NCBI GenBank assembly: GCA_034387635.1
Contig: JAOANU010000006.1
Location: 310,001-374,000, forward strand
DNA length: 64,000 nucleotides
Source: Rhodosporidiobolus odoratus
Lineage: Eukaryota > Basidiomycota > Microbotryomycetes > Sporidiobolales > Sporidiobolaceae
Reading direction: 5' to 3'
Position numbers and translations under genes: made by a program. Numbering within the stretch: position 1 is the stretch's first letter; every line of letters begins with the position of its first letter. Shown here one piece after another: positions 1 through 11,980 of this stretch. The notes beneath the pieces were generated by a model. The model had not been told where the DNA came from. It was given only the letters and a program-made list of their open reading frames with translations, and did no database searches.

Positions 1-827
1 TCTTTGCGACGGCGACGCGACTCTGTCACGAGGCTAGCGCTATCTCCTTTCCCCCGGAATACGAGGAGGCGTGCTTTGACGTACTGTATCACAGTTACCG
101 CTGGACTCGAAAGCGACACACCACCTTGGATCTAGGATACCCGTCGGCCTATGCGTGGCCGCTACTGAGTCTTGCACAGTCGCATGTCCAGCATCTCGCT
201 TTCGGCAGTCATAAGAGGTTCAACTGGACATACCACTCCGTTTACCCCATACCTCAATTCCCCGACTTGCGCCTCTCCTCGTTGCGCTTCAAGTCTTGGT
301 CGCAGGACCACAGCGCCAAAGACGTATATGTCAACCTCACGGCGTCCTCAAGCAACACTCTAGAAGAACTTCACATCTTCTACGAGGGCTTCACCGACTC
401 CTTCTCTCACTTCACCAACCTCACCCGTCTAAATCTGCACATACAGTCATCGACCAGCATACCGAGTCTTACGGCGTCGATCGGTACAGCAACTATCCTA
501 GTCGCGCTCACCCTCTCTGGCACACTAGACGACGCGCGACGTAGCGTCCTGTACGGTTCTGGCCCTCAAGGTCTCGCGGCACACCTTCCACCCTCGCTCC
601 AATACCTCGGTCTCCCAATCGGTGTCCAACCTGCACAGCTCGTACTCTTCCTCAGCCTCCTCGCAACTCCCTCTCTTCGATCTATCAGTCACGTCAACCC
701 GCCGCGTCAGAGATCTAGTTACGATTTACAAACTCACCAGCTGCTCGACTACAGCGAAGCGTATGTCGCAGGATTGGCGAAAGGAATCGAGATCTGGAAA
801 GGTACCGAGGTAACAAATACGGCATGA
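1..827 (+). CDS. LRR/F-box-type protein, 5' truncated by window edge
   Basis: The reading frame is open from base 3 to the TGA at 825-827, so the gene starts before the window. The visible part (about 275 aa) has leucine-rich-repeat-like periodicity (for example 'LEELHIFYEG', 'LTRLNLHIQ', 'LVALTLSG', 'LQYLGLPIG') and ends with a polar tail 'YVAGLAKGIEIWKG'. This style matches the C-terminal LRR half of the F-box proteins that are abundant in red yeasts, and it resembles the F-box gene at 10.3-11.8 kb. The F-box itself would lie upstream and cannot be seen. If so, the protein would be a substrate-recognition subunit of an SCF ubiquitin ligase; that is inference from family style only. No intron is needed within the visible part. 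Confidence 0.5.
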   Translation, partial: FATATRLCHEASAISFPPEYEEACFDVLYHSYRWTRKRHTTLDLGYPSAYAWPLLSLAQSHVQHLAFGSHKRFNWTYHSVYPIPQFPDLRLSSLRFKSWSQDHSAKDVYVNLTASSSNTLEELHIFYEGFTDSFSHFTNLTRLNLHIQSSTSIPSLTASIGTATILVALTLSGTLDDARRSVLYGSGPQGLAAHLPPSLQYLGLPIGVQPAQLVLFLSLLATPSLRSISHVNPPRQRSSYDLQTHQLLDYSEAYVAGLAKGIEIWKGTEVTNTA

Positions 828-1028
828 GGTGGGGTGCGCTCTTTTCTCCCCTTTTTCTTCCGCCTTCGCCCTGGTCCCACCAGCTCACTCTTCTGCTTGC
901 CCAGATCTGCGCTGCGCAGTCGCGTCATGTAGCTCAAATTGCAAGTGGACTACGTGGCCATTCTTAGCTTGACGCTGGAAAAGCTTTCTGCCTTTGCAAC
1001 ATCGCACGCTTCTTGTCCCGCATTCTGC

Positions 1029-1977
1029 TCAGACTAACCGCGGCGGATCCGCCCAGTACGCTTCTTCCAGATTTGCTGCAGTCCCCATCAGCCAATCGTA
1101 ATGTTGCTCGCACAAATTGCCAGCATTCGCGTTTCTCATCTGCTCGACAAAGTCGGGTTGAGACCCGAAGTGATACAGTGCGAGGCGGATCCCTTCGTGC
1201 CAGGTTCGGAGGAAGGTGAAGGGGTTGCAGGGACCGCTCGGGTCGCAGTACATGCCGGTAGGTCCAAAGTCGGGAGGGATCATGCCGGAAGATAGGTTGA
1301 CGGCGTGCAGTTTGAGGCGATTGCGCCACGCAGTCTGTGCATGGGGGAAGGTGGGCCTGTCGTGGGCTCGTTGCTTGGGAGAGAGAGCGAGACAGGGAAG
1401 ACTGACCAGCCTTTCTGTCCATTCAGGACTCAGTGAACAAGGTTTTCCCGAGGCTAGCTCGTCAAGCGCGGCAGCTGGTGTCTCAGCTAGCAGCTCTTGG
1501 TCGTTAAGGTAGGTAGCGAGAGTAAAGGCAGTGAGAGGTGAATCAGTCTTGTAGAGGTATTCCCCTACAAGAATTCCACAGGTAGAAGGGAAAAACGGAA
1601 AGGAGGAAAGAAAAAAAAGTCAGTCCTGGCACAAACTGGCAGGAACTTAAGGAAGGGAGCGCACAGAACTTGCCCTGCACCGCCATGCGGGCTATCTCGA
1701 CATCGTACTTGTCGGCCGCCTTTGCCAAGGCGACCCAACCTTCTTCTCCAAGATTCGCAAGCGCCGCTTTTCTCCTCTGTTCTTCCCCGCTCGAGACCGC
1801 CAGGAGCACGCTAATCTCACTGCCTGACTCTTCGACGTCGACGGTGCCGCAATCGCCATCGCGAGGCGGAGGAAAATCGAGGAGGTCGGCGAACACTCGG
1901 GAATGAGTCGTGACAAGGGCGCGCGAGGTGGTGTAGGTGGCTTGGTCGACGGAGCGGATGACAATAGAGTCTTCCAT
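1029..1977 (-). CDS. BTB/POZ-domain protein (BTB paralogue 1)
   Basis: Two exons, complement(1029..1564, 1665..1977), give 282 aa. The donor is GTGCGC and the acceptor TAG; a Trp codon is split T|GG. The start Met at 1977 opens directly on the BTB fold: 'SRALVTTHSRVFADLL' is the typical strand/helix that follows the N-terminal strand, then 'GWVALAKAADKYDV' is the A4/A5 helix region. The same split-Trp junction is seen in the two paralogues at 30.2-32.0 kb, which supports the model. Exon 2 begins 'EYLYKTDSPLTAFTLATYL' and continues to a non-BTB C-terminal region. BTB proteins usually dimerise and can recruit substrates to cullin-3 ligases; the target here is unknown. An alternative intron (donor 'GTCAGT' after 'EWTERL', position matching paralogue 2) could change the C-terminus. 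Confidence 0.65.
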
Positions 1978-2354
1978 CTGTATGGCTGCTTTGCGTGAGC
2001 ACCAGCAAAATGTAGCGTGAGTGGGAGGAGGGACAATGCCAATCTCAGTAATTCCTTCCTCGCTCGTCTGACTGCCAACGTCGAACACCTCCGACCGACC
2101 CAATACTACCGCACGGTGAAGCTACGCATCAGCTCAAGGACTCGAAACAGCACTGCTCGCGCTCGCAGCGGTGTTCAAACAGTGTCCTCGTCGGCAATTA
2201 CATCCCTCAACAGCGCATCGGGTGATTCGCAGACGCACAGACAGGTAGCTGGACCGAGGCCAACGTAAGTGGTATGCTGCTTCATTTGACCGCCAGCAGC
2301 GCTCACACATCAGCTCGTGCAGCTTCGTAAACTCGTCGTCTCCCCTCCCCCACC
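1978..2354. promoter_or_regulatory. Divergent upstream region, BTB paralogue 1 / LRR gene
   Basis: These 377 bp separate two divergent start codons and must contain both promoters. No TATA box or named operator stands out. The bases just before 2355 are pyrimidine-rich (ctcccctcccccacc), as is usual before fungal start codons. A short upstream exon of the BTB gene (the frame is open to 2103) cannot be excluded. Confidence 0.4.
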
Positions 2355-4618
2355 ATGTTTCCCCGACAGCCTACTCCTCCGCCATTTTTACGCAGACCAA
2401 GCAGCACCTCCTCTTCATCCTTCCTCTCCACGACCACTGACGACTCCTCCGACGAGTCTTCGACCGAGACCGACAGTGAAGACGGTGAGACGGAAGGGTA
2501 CTACAGCTCTAGCGGCATAAGCGGAGACGAAGGGCGGTTCATTCGACGTCTGGACGCTAGTCTTAACGGCGGAAACGGCCCAGGAGGAGCACCTCGCTTC
2601 GCTGATCAAGCGGGAAAACCTGGCGCCTTTCGGTCCGGCACGTCCAGCAGTGCTCGGTCGGACTTGAAGCTCTCGCTCGCCGTTCTTCGAGCTCGACACG
2701 CCCTGGCAGCACAGCAGTACGAAGCTCTCGCTGCCGCGCTCAAAGCGCTTGCAGCCGCTCTTCCTCCCCTCTCCACCTTTTCTTCAACATCCGCGACGGG
2801 AGAAAACGCCTTCGGAGTCTTCCTTCCCATCCTTGATCGGCTTGCAAAGGATGTGCGAGCTACCCTAGCGGACGAAGACAAGGGACGCGGATTTAGGCGT
2901 GCTAAGCTGTCAAAGGAGGATGCGAAAGCCTTGGTCGCTTTGAAGCAGCGATGGAGCGGGACGGGTCGAGGGGACGGCGGCGGGAAGGGCAAGGGTAAAG
3001 AGAGTGACGCTGACTGGGTATCGACAGTAGGAGAGCTGGTCTCGCAAGTACGGCTGGTTTCCGCTCCCAATCGTGGACGCGAGTTAACCTTCCTTGGGTG
3101 ACAGAAACCCCCGCCATCCTTTCTCGCCGACAAGTCTTACAGCTCCCTCACCCCAGCTCTCTTGACTTCTCTTGAATTCTACCTCCTTCCGTCAGCTCTC
3201 CTTCGCCTCTCCCTGTCCAACCTCGGGCTGCAAGACCATGATCTTCAATTTTGGCCAGCGCTGAGACGATTACCCGAAGTTGTCGGATGGTACCTTTCTT
3301 TCGCCATATCTAACAGTGACGAAGCCGAGAGCCGGGCGAAGACAGCACTCGAAGGCGTCAGGAGCCTCGACCTTTCCAAGAACAAGCTCACGAGTCAGTT
3401 CTTTTTCTCTGCCTCTCCCTTCGCAATACGCGCTCATACTCGTCACTCGCCGCTGCAGCGTTTCCTCTCTACCTGACCCGCCTCTTGCCGGCCCTCGAAA
3501 CTTTGTCCCTGTCTCATAACGAGTTTCCCCATCTTCCCGCTTGGGCCACACTTTTCTCTTCACTCCGCCGCCTTCGCACGCACGGCAACCGCCTGATCAA
3601 CTCACGCAAGGCTCTGAAACCGCTTGCCAATGGGCGCAAAGCCCAGCGAGAGAAGGCGTACCCTAAACTCGCCGGGAGTCGCGCAAATGTCCGTGAAGTA
3701 CTTGTATCCTTACGACGTCGACTGGAAGAACCCGATGCGGATCAGCACGACCTTACGACGACTTCCGCTCCGTCCTCCCTCGTCAGCATCTCTACGCAAC
3801 TTGCTCAGTCGTGCCATTCTCGACTGCCTCGAACGGCTTTCGAAGATGAGCTGGCCGCTATTCTTCCGTCTCACCTCAGCGACCTCGTCCTCTCGTCCTA
3901 CGAGTGCGCTTCCTGCATGCGCTTTATCCTAGCCAACAATCCCTTACATGTCCCACCCTTTCTCGAGCGCGTCCACCATCTTGACCCCGGGATTGCCCTT
4001 CCCTCCCGCGTTCCTCCTCCACCCGCCAGATCCGCCAGTCCCCCTCTCAATGCCAATGGTAATCGTACTCCACCCATGGCTCCTTCGTACGCCGAACGGC
4101 CCGCCACCATCGAACAACGAGTTCTCCTCGCCCTCATCGCCCGAATCGATGCTCGTCCACCTCCTCCACCTCGTCGACCCTCAGTCCGCCGCGCCTCTTC
4201 CACCACCTCTCTCAGCAGTCTCGCAAGTACGAGCACGACCAGCAACGGTCCACCTCGCCGTCGACCTACGCGGCGTGAACGAGATTGGCAGAACGGGAAA
4301 GCCATTATTCCCACGCTTGTTGTCGGCGGGGCAGGCGAGCAAGGCGACGGGTACAGGTTCTGCGTTCCATGCGCTGCGGCGCACCTCGGTTTAGATGCGG
4401 AACTCGCAGCGGCAGGGCTCGAGTGGACTTGCCGGTGCTTCGTATGCAGCGAGGAAAAGCGGGTGCGGGAGGGAGAGCCGGCGCCGGAAGAAGAGAAGCA
4501 ATCACTCAACGGACATGCAGCGGTCCAGCAGAGTAAGGCCAAGGTCATGCGATGGCTGCGGAGGAAGGAGCGGATGGGGAAAGTAACGGTGCCGCCGGGC
4601 GGGTTGAGGATCGCATAG
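2355..4618 (+). CDS. Leucine-rich-repeat protein with C-terminal cysteine motif
   Basis: Exons 2355..3047, 3105..3393 and 3459..4618 give 713 aa, with phases checked. The N-terminus is acidic and Ser/Thr-rich (about aa 15-60). An Ala/Leu-rich helical segment follows ('ALKALAAALPPL'). The central part has clear LRRs: 'LLRLSLSNLGLQDHDL', 'VRSLDLSKNKLTTFP', 'LETLSLSHNEFPHLP', 'LRRLRTHGNRL'. The C-terminal third is Pro/Ser/Arg-rich and ends with a conserved-looking Cys pattern, CVPC near 'YRFCVPCAAAHLG' and CRCFVC near 'WTCRCFVCSEEK', which could bind zinc. LRRs normally mediate protein binding; the partner is unknown. I do not recognise a named orthologue. The first Met (2355) was chosen because it is the first in-frame ATG and is followed by an unbroken frame to the first donor (GTACGG). 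Confidence 0.75.
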
Positions 4619-5490
4619 GTGAACGTGCAATAACGTTGCGGATCGGCGCCCTCATCGTCTCGGTGTCAGTCACTTGAGCTATGCTGGCTATCGGTGACAG
4701 TGCGTCTCTTTTCTCTACTGCGTTCGTTCCATCCTGTCTTCATTGCCTGCGAATTCTCCTTCAGCGCTTTCGAGAGCACTCTGCAAAGGACCCCGCGCTC
4801 AAAGCATGCCACCGCCGCAGTGCCCATGAAGCGTCAACATGGTCAACGTGTTGAACGAATATCCCAGGACACCGGTGCTTCCGGTGCTTTCGAAGCCATG
4901 ACCTCTTCGGCGGCTTCTGCCGGCCAACTTTTCCGTTGCGATCGGTTCCGAATTGCTGTCCGTTCAGAACGTGGCGGTTGCCCCTGACCCATGCGGATGA
5001 TACGACGTCAGGCGGGAGATAAGACGGGTGGGCAAAGAAAATGGAGGTTGATAACGGAGGTTGGAGTTAGCGGTTGAGAAGGTCAGAGCATCGAATGGTA
5101 CGTTTGGCGGCTCCATTTCTGCGTGCCATACACCCAGGACGGCTCAATCCATACGTACAACATCTTATCCGGCATCTAGCAAAGGCAGTGAGTGCTGCAT
5201 CTCGCGGAACAACCTTCCAATGCACCGTGTCTGGTCTCTCGCCCAGCTTTTCTTCACCTCCTTTCCATCTGCTCCGGAAGCCTTCGGCCGGTACCCGAAC
5301 CTTCCATCGACCGTTTACGAGCTCTCAGCGTCCGGTGCGGCACAAAGACCGCGAAAAGTGCTCGTCGACCTCGTCGACTTGCCTCTGTCCCTTGCCTTCC
5401 TTTCCTTCACGCCCCGCCCGCTCTTCTTTCCCATCCTCTCTTCCCTACCCTACATCCTTTCGTTCCACCCTCCCTTTCCTTCCTTTCGAC
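4619..5490. other. Intergenic, 5' flank of the AA9 gene
   Basis: There are 872 bp between the LRR gene stop and the AA9 start. I see no coding exon here; short open stretches do not connect by splice sites. The last 100 bp are strongly CT-rich (ctttcccatcctctcttcccta... to cctttccttcctttcgac before ATG), typical of a fungal core promoter/5' UTR. The region is long compared with most intergenic gaps in the window and may carry carbon-source regulation, but I cannot name a site. Confidence 0.4.
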
Positions 5491-7454
5491 ATGGCGGCCA
5501 AGTCCATTCTTCTCACTGCTGCGCTGGTCGCGGCTGCTCAGAGCGTTGTTGCCCATACTATCGTCACGAGCGTCTGGGTCAATGGTACGTTCTTGCCCAT
5601 TCTTGATTGCAGAAGATTGCTGACTCCCTTCGTTCCGACAGGGGAGGATACCTCCGATGCTCCGTCGGTTGGAACGGCGTCCTCGTACAGTGACCTTCGT
5701 CTTCTTCCACTCTCCAGAGAACGGGACATCTACCACCACCATATGCTGACTTTTAACCTCGTCCTTGCAGTGCGCGTTCCATCTTCCAACTCGCCTGTGA
5801 CCGACTTGAGTTCTGCCTTGATGGCCTGTAAGTAGTGCTTACTATGAGCGAAACGACGAGTCTGTTTGACTTCCACATCCTCTCCCACAGGCAACGACCA
5901 AGGGACCAAGTCTGTCAGTGGTACCCTCACCGTCGCTGCCGGCGACACGATCGAACCACAGTGTTCGTCCGAATCCTTCCTTTACCTTCCTTTTCCTCCC
6001 TCACTATCTTCACTTTATCAGGGTGGCACGCTGGCGCGCTCGGATCCGACCCTATCGACGGCTCTCACAAGGGTCCTCTCACGACGTGGATCTCGCCACT
6101 CGATGCCAACACCGACGGACCCGTGTGGGTTGAGATCGGTTCCGAAGCCTACTACTCAAGCGATGCTGAGTGGGCTGTCACTAAGGTGCGCTCCTTCCTC
6201 TTGACGTTCGGCAGTGGCTCGGCGCACTGCACGCTGACGAGTTCTCTTCTCGCAGATGATCGGCAACGCGGGCCGTAACTCAATCACCATCCCCGCCACG
6301 CTCGCCCCGGGCGACTACCTTGTCCGCTTCGAGCTCCTCGCCCTTCACTCGGCTGGAACTGCAGGTGGCGCCCAATTCTACCCTAACTGCGCTCAAGTCA
6401 CCGTCACTGGCTCGGGCTCGAAGGAGCTTCCGGCTGGAGTCTCCATCCCGGGTTTCTACACCGAGTCTACGCCTGGAATCGTCTGGGACATCTACTACTC
6501 TTCCAACTACGACATCACTGGTGTACGCACTCGTTGTCTCTTTTCTCCGCCGCTTCGGTGATGCTGATCTTCGTCCTCCTCTGCCTTCTTCTCATGACTT
6601 CCTTTCCGTTCCGCTCTTGCCTGGCTTTTCTGCTCTTCCCTGGCGTTTTCCCTTGATTCTGCGCTACTACTCATCAGGACTACATCGCGCCCGGCACAGG
6701 AACCTGGGACGGTTCGGCGTCCTACTCGACGGATACCTGCGAGACTGTCGTTGACGGTCTCGCCCCCGCTGGCTACTGCCAGAGCGGAAGCGGCTCGACT
6801 AGTCCATCCACCAGCAAAGCAGCTTCCTCCGGTATCGCGTCTACCACCAACGGTGCTTCGACTACCAACGCCACCTCTTCGGCTGGTGGCGCATCGTCCG
6901 CCGTCTCTACTTCGTCCACTGTCGTCACCACGACCTCGAAGGTCCCGGTCGAATCTTCCCGCGCCGCCTCGACCATCGCGTAAGCACCACCTCGCCTACG
7001 ATCGTCTTCCTGTCGCTGACTTAGGATTTCTCCTGTTCCAGCGCTACGACCCCACCCGTCACTTCGGCCACGCAAGCCTCTTCGACCACTGGTAGTCAGA
7101 CGTCTAGCGCCGCTGACCCTTTCTACACCGACTACAACGCGTGCATGCGTGCCTACGTACGCTCTGCTTTCTTCTGCCCTCGTCTTTTCTCCCAGCTCCC
7201 TGTCATTTCCGTTTCCCTGATCGTCACATATCCCTTCCGAACCTCAAACTGACCCTGAACCCTTTACTCCTAACCTCTACCGCGCGCAGAACAAATGCCT
7301 CGACGGAGCTCAATCCAAGACTGGCGGCCCGGTCGACTTCTCCTCGTGCAACTCGACCTTCCAGTGCTCAACCCTCCAGCGTGAGAAGCGCTTCCGCCGT
7401 TCCGTCCCGCGTCAGCTTCACGGCAGAGACCGTGTCGTCCGCCGTTCGCACTAA
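5491..7454 (+). CDS. Secreted AA9 lytic polysaccharide monooxygenase with C-terminal Cys module
   Basis: Nine exons: 5491..5584, 5642..5689, 5771..5827, 5891..5962, 6022..6185, 6256..6522, 6678..6979, 7042..7156, 7290..7454 (427 aa, phases checked). The signal peptide is aa 1-21, cleaved before 'HTIVTSVWVNG', so the mature protein starts with His1 of the copper histidine brace. The second ligand lies in 'DGSHKGP' and the axial Tyr in 'AQFYPNC'. AA9 enzymes oxidatively cleave cellulose or hemicellulose using H2O2/O2 and an electron donor. A Ser/Thr-rich linker (exons 7-8) leads to a C-terminal module with spaced cysteines ('YNACMRAYNKCLDGA', 'SSCNSTFQCSTLQ') and a basic tail 'REKRFRRSVPRQLHGRDR'. 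That module is not a CBM1. All catalytic residues are present, so the enzyme looks functional. Confidence 0.93.
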
Positions 7455-7744
7455 GCAAAGTGGCTCGGTCATTCGGGGCTCGTCGAATGGGTACCCTTCT
7501 TTTGGTTTGTTTAGTGGAGCAGGTTCTCTTCCTTTCGTATACTTGGTTTCGCCTCGCGCCTAGAGCGCTTCTCCCTTGTTTTCCACCCCTTGCCTTTCGT
7601 TTCAGGCTCGAAGTAAAGAGTCGGTCCGCACGCAATGGAACAGCACAGCAGGCATCAGCCATCGCAGAGGAGTCGATCACGCGAGGGTTCTGGCTAGAGC
7701 GCTGCAGCTCTAGTCATGCCCAGGCACGGTCAGCTCTAACTAGC

Positions 7745-9985
7745 TCATTGCGACGGTTCATCCTCCCCTTCGCCCAGGATAAGCCTCTTGACCCCTTCCT
7801 TGACCTCCTCGAACCCACCAAAATACCGCCTACTAAAGTCGGCATGTCCGGGCCTCCTCTTCTCTTCCTCCTCCTCCTCTGCCTCCCTCTCTTCCTCCAA
7901 TCGACTCTTCTGTCCTTTCCTCCTGATCCCCCGATCCAACCCCTCAATAGCCTTCCTCCATTCCTCCCCCGGTTCCTTCTCCATCGTAATCAGCCTCCTC
8001 GCCCACTTCCCAAAAGACTGCGACGAGTTACTGATGAGTTTCAAACCGGGTACGGAGGGGATGTCGACATCGGAATATTCGGCGTTGTCGGTTGGGAGGA
8101 AGAAGACGAGTCGACCGCCGGGTTTGAGGAGGTAGAGGGAGTAGGTTACGAGGGTTGAGATGACTTCTTCCATGGGCCAACCGACGGAAGGAGGGACGTA
8201 GTCGGCGAATCTGCGGTTCCAAGGCAAGCGGTTAGCGAGGTTGAGAAGGTCGCCTCGACAGGCAACCGCGGCGACCAAGCGATTACACGCAGGGTAGGCC
8301 ACCGTTCCAGCCAACAGAGTGAGGGGTGAGTGGGACTTGACGGACTGGTGGTGGAACCCCTCGCTCTCCCGGCCGGGCACGATCTGTGGGGCGATCTCTT
8401 CTTCTCCTTCTTCTCGCCCTAATCGCTTAGCTCCAGCGCGCACACCGTATGGAGCTGCGGTACATGGCCCTGGTTAGCAAGGGCCGAGCGCCGGAGGGAC
8501 AAAGAGACTACTCACGATCCGTCACAATGGCATCGAAAAGCTCGCCTGTTCGCCAGGGATGTTGCTGCGGAAGATACGCAGTTAGCACTTTATCCATGCC
8601 TTGACCGCGGAACGGAGGCTCACGGTCATATCGAAAGAATAGCAGTCGACGATCCGCTGCGAGATGCCGTATTGCTCTGCTGAGTGACGAATGGACGTTT
8701 CTGCACAGGTGATGACGTAAGCTGCCAGGTCGCAAACTGAGAGCGGTGTAGTGAATGCGACGCACTCTTGCCTCGTATTTGCCGTCCGTCAATATCGCTG
8801 CCGAAAGTCAATGCGCCAAAGCCAGCGGCGGTGAGAAGCATCGAGCCGGTTCCGACTGCAACGGCAGCACAAGTCAGACCAAGCACGCTGCTGAGAGGAA
8901 AGCAGAGAGACGGACCAAAGGGATCGTAGAGCCACCGTCCCGGTGCAGCCAGCGCCTGATTTGCCATCAGGAGGGAAACCTCCGCTTCCATCGAGGTTGT
9001 ACCGATGTAAGCTCGCTTCTTCAAGTCGTAAAAGTCGATGAGGTGGCGTTGAGTGTCGCAGATCTGCAAGCAATATCAACGGAAAAGGTCAGAGGCGGCG
9101 TGAGCCGAAACGCGAGGACGAAAAAATGGAGAAGAGATAGAACGTACCTTTCGGGCCATCCAAACCGCCCTCATCGGTCCCACAGACTCACCATCGATCT
9201 CCTCAGCTTCTTGCCGGGCTTTTCCCTTCCCTTTCCTTTCACCCTTGACAAGTCCAGCCTTCTCCCTCGCCTCCCGAATTGCCTGTCCCCTCATCCGGTC
9301 GAATTCGTATTCTTCGAAGACACCGATTTCAAGCTTAGGCTTCTTGAGGTCGATTTCGCCGGGGAAGGGCATGTAGGAGAACGTACTGATGGGGGCCAAG
9401 GTGGTCAGTGGAAGGCCGAGTTGTGGGAGAGCGGAGGACTACCGACTTGATGAGCTTCACTTGAGCTGGTAACGCGATAGTGCGGTTGTGCCCGGCGATG
9501 GTGAACTTCCACGTGAGCGTCTCGTCCGCACAGTAACGTTCCTATGACCATCCGAAGTCAGGTCAGGCTCGAGCAGCAAAAGAAATCGCGAGGCGCGGGC
9601 CTGAAGAAAGAAAGAAACGCACCCAGAAAGCCCTCACTCGCTCGCTCTTGACCTTGGCATGCAGTTGGTCATAGGTGTCTGCCTGTGCCCAGAACTCCCA
9701 AACGTGCTTGACCGAGACGAGCCTACTTGCGAGTAGTTTCGCATCCTCCTCACTGGGCAAGCCAACGAGGACATAAGGTCGCTGCGAGGACGAGCGCAGG
9801 ATCAGCTGGAGCTACTAAATGAAGCAGGACGGGCAACGTACCGTACTGTCATGCGGTACTGGCCAGGACAAGTCGACCTTCAACAGCTTGGCTAAAGACT
9901 CGATTTCTGGTTGTCGAAACTCTTCGAGCGGGCCAGTGACGCCGAAGAGGAGATACAGACGGTGACCTGATACAGGTTCTGGCAT
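7745..9985 (-). CDS. TRM11: tRNA (guanine(10)-N2)-methyltransferase catalytic subunit Trm11
   Basis: Nine exons: complement(7745..8454, 8516..8564, 8624..8721, 8766..8855, 8916..9063, 9148..9385, 9447..9541, 9623..9781, 9842..9985), 576 aa. The N-terminus 'GHRLYLLFGVTGPLEEFR' is the Trm11 THUMP-type start. The Rossmann methyltransferase has motif I 'DPFVGTGSMLLTAAGFG', 'GSDIDGRQIRG' and the catalytic 'TDPPYGVRAGAKRLG'. With Trm112 it makes m2G10 in cytosolic tRNAs. The C-terminus has an acidic, Glu-rich stretch ('EEEREAEEEEEEKRR') that looks lineage-specific. ATG 9985 was chosen because the family's N-terminal strand begins about six residues later. It is convergent with the AA9 gene; the stops are 290 bp apart. 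Confidence 0.93.
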
Positions 9986-10318
9986 TGCTGTAGGTTCAGG
10001 GCGAGATCGAGAAGAGCGGGATGAAGCGAAAGAGGAAGAAGGCAAATTAAGCTTTTGTCAGAGGGAGGGGGGCGGGGAGCCGTAATCCGGACAGGGAGTA
10101 ACATCGGCAAGAGGGAACCGCCGTGGCACGTTCGAAGCCGAGAAGCTGAAACGGAGACTGTTCTCTTCTCTTCTCCAGGCAACTTGAACCGCTCGATGAT
10201 ACTGCATGCAATGCATAACGACAAAAGCGTCCTTTACCTTCTTGATGTGGGCCTGCCTGCGCCCACCCGTCTAGGCTGCCACTGCCGCACTCACCTCCGC
10301 CACCGCTTCCTTGGCCTC
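9986..10318. other. Intergenic, 5' flank of TRM11
   Basis: 333 bp between the stop of the F-box gene and the start of TRM11, both on the minus strand, so this should hold the F-box 3' end and the TRM11 promoter. Open frames cross it on both strands but lack splice links or family similarity. Confidence 0.35.
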
Positions 10319-11809
10319 TCACTCCTGCTCCCGCTCCCGCCGTTCCTGGTACCACCTATCCATATCAGAGGTCGCCTTGATCTCAACGCCCTGCTCGACA
10401 GCCTGAGTATACCCCTCAATGGGAATCCACTGAAATTCATACGTTCGCTCGACCAGCAACGCGAGATAAGCGTTTCCCTGAACTTTGGTTCCCGCCGCTT
10501 TGCCCAGTACTTGGATTCGTTGTAAACCATATTGAGTGCTAGAATCTCCTGAAGCAAGGGAGTCCTCGTACCAGAAAGGGAGGACCCAGTCATTGGGTAA
10601 GGCGAACTCGCCAGTGTCTTCGACCTCGTACGGTTGGACCGTTCCAGAGTCGAGGGCGAAACAGGTACCCATGCGAGCTGAATCGTCCAGACTGAGCATG
10701 ACGGCAAGGAAAGTGGGGATGGCTTGGAGGACCAGAGATGAGGGAGGCCAGGCGGTCATAGTTGAGGCGAACGTGGTCTCCGAAAGTGAGAAGTTTGAGC
10801 GGGAGTCGGCCGAGGTAGTCGTAGAAAGTGGACGAAAGCGAAGTAAAGCCTTTGCCGAGGTTGAGATGCGTGATGGAGGAGGAGGTTGTCAAGGCGGGTG
10901 CGAAGGCATGATGATCGGCGGGGTGATGAACACGCAGTCTGAGGGATGTGATGCGAGAGGGATTGGCAACGGCAGCGAGAAGCCGATCGGTGGTTGGCTC
11001 GAAACTCGAGTCGTAAAGGTCGAGTCGAGTAAGATGAGGCAGGCGTGCGAGGCGGTGACTGGTCGAGGTGTCAGACGAGAGAGAGCCGGTAAGGGTAAGG
11101 TCCGCCAGCGGCAGGGCTATGGCAATCGACGGCGCTCGCAATGGAGCAGGAGGCGACGGTGTGGGGCCATAGTCGATGGCAAGATCGAGTTCGCGGAGTT
11201 TTGGGTACAAGATGAGAGGCAAGAGGAAGGAGGGATGGAAAGGGGAGACGTTGTGGGGATTCTCCGGTGCTCGTAGGAAGAGACACTCGAGGTTGCCCAG
11301 GGCACGAGCCGTAACGTTGGACGGAGAGCAAGACCTGGGCGAGTCGTTAGCGGGTATCGCTAATGACGTCGGTCGTGTGCTGTAGCTGGCAGAACAAGGA
11401 CACCATGTCCTCGTCGGAAATGGCCGAGAGGTCTGGCTCGTCCGGGACGGCGCGGACCATGACGAAGGGTGATCTCAGGAATTTCAAAAGGAGAATGCGG
11501 GTGTGGGCGAACCAGGAGCAGCCTGACTTGGCATGTTGACAGAGGTTGAATAGGGATGTGGACACGCAAAGTGTACCATCGTCAATTCTGCTGTACCGTC
11601 AGTCGCCGGGAGAATTCTGGACCCGTTGGGACGTCGTAGAGTTCGAGTAAGCCGAATATGATGGCGAGAATCTCGTTGGGCAAGGTGGAAATGAGGTCGC
11701 GAGGAGGACGGCCCGTCGGAGGCTGGAGAAAGCAAAGGTGAACGGGGCAGGACGAGATCGTTCAGAGGATATGACATACACATTCATCCGGTGTCTCTGT
11801 CAGGTCCAT
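10319..11809 (-). CDS. F-box protein with LRR-like C-terminus
   Basis: Five exons: complement(10319..10677, 10733..11334, 11402..11526, 11597..11722, 11780..11809), 413 aa. The F-box is near the N-terminus: 'PPRDLISTLPNEILAIIFGL'. LRR-like segments follow ('PKLRELDLAID', 'LPHLTRLDLYDSS', 'ITSLRLRVHHP', 'ITHLNLGKGF'). The raw sequence seems to be frame-broken in two places. Both breaks are removed by introns in phase: one with an AAG acceptor (exon 3 at 11526), one with donor GTCCTT and a CTAAC branch ahead of CAG (exon 4 at 11334). A 55-nt intron at 10678-10732 restores the last exon. The likely role is substrate receptor of an SCF ubiquitin ligase; the target is unknown. The exon model is plausible but less certain than for the conserved genes. 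Confidence 0.6.
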
Positions 11810-11980
11810 GGCAATTACAGCACGCTGACTTTCAGAAACTTGCTGCGAGTTGCAAGACGCGAAGAAGGTCGACGACAGATCTCGCTCGCACACTTGCACA
11901 ACTACTCTTGCTGGTGCGCCGTTGATCACCAAGAGGGACCTACGAGCTGGACTGACTCTCGTCTCGCTCGACAGCCACAG

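Noticed and set aside
10319..11809. Apparent frameshifts in the F-box gene suggesting a pseudogene
   Set aside because: Each break is resolved by a phase-correct intron (AAG acceptor at 11527-11529; donor GTCCTT with CTAAC branch; 55-nt intron 10678-10732), so the gene can be intact.
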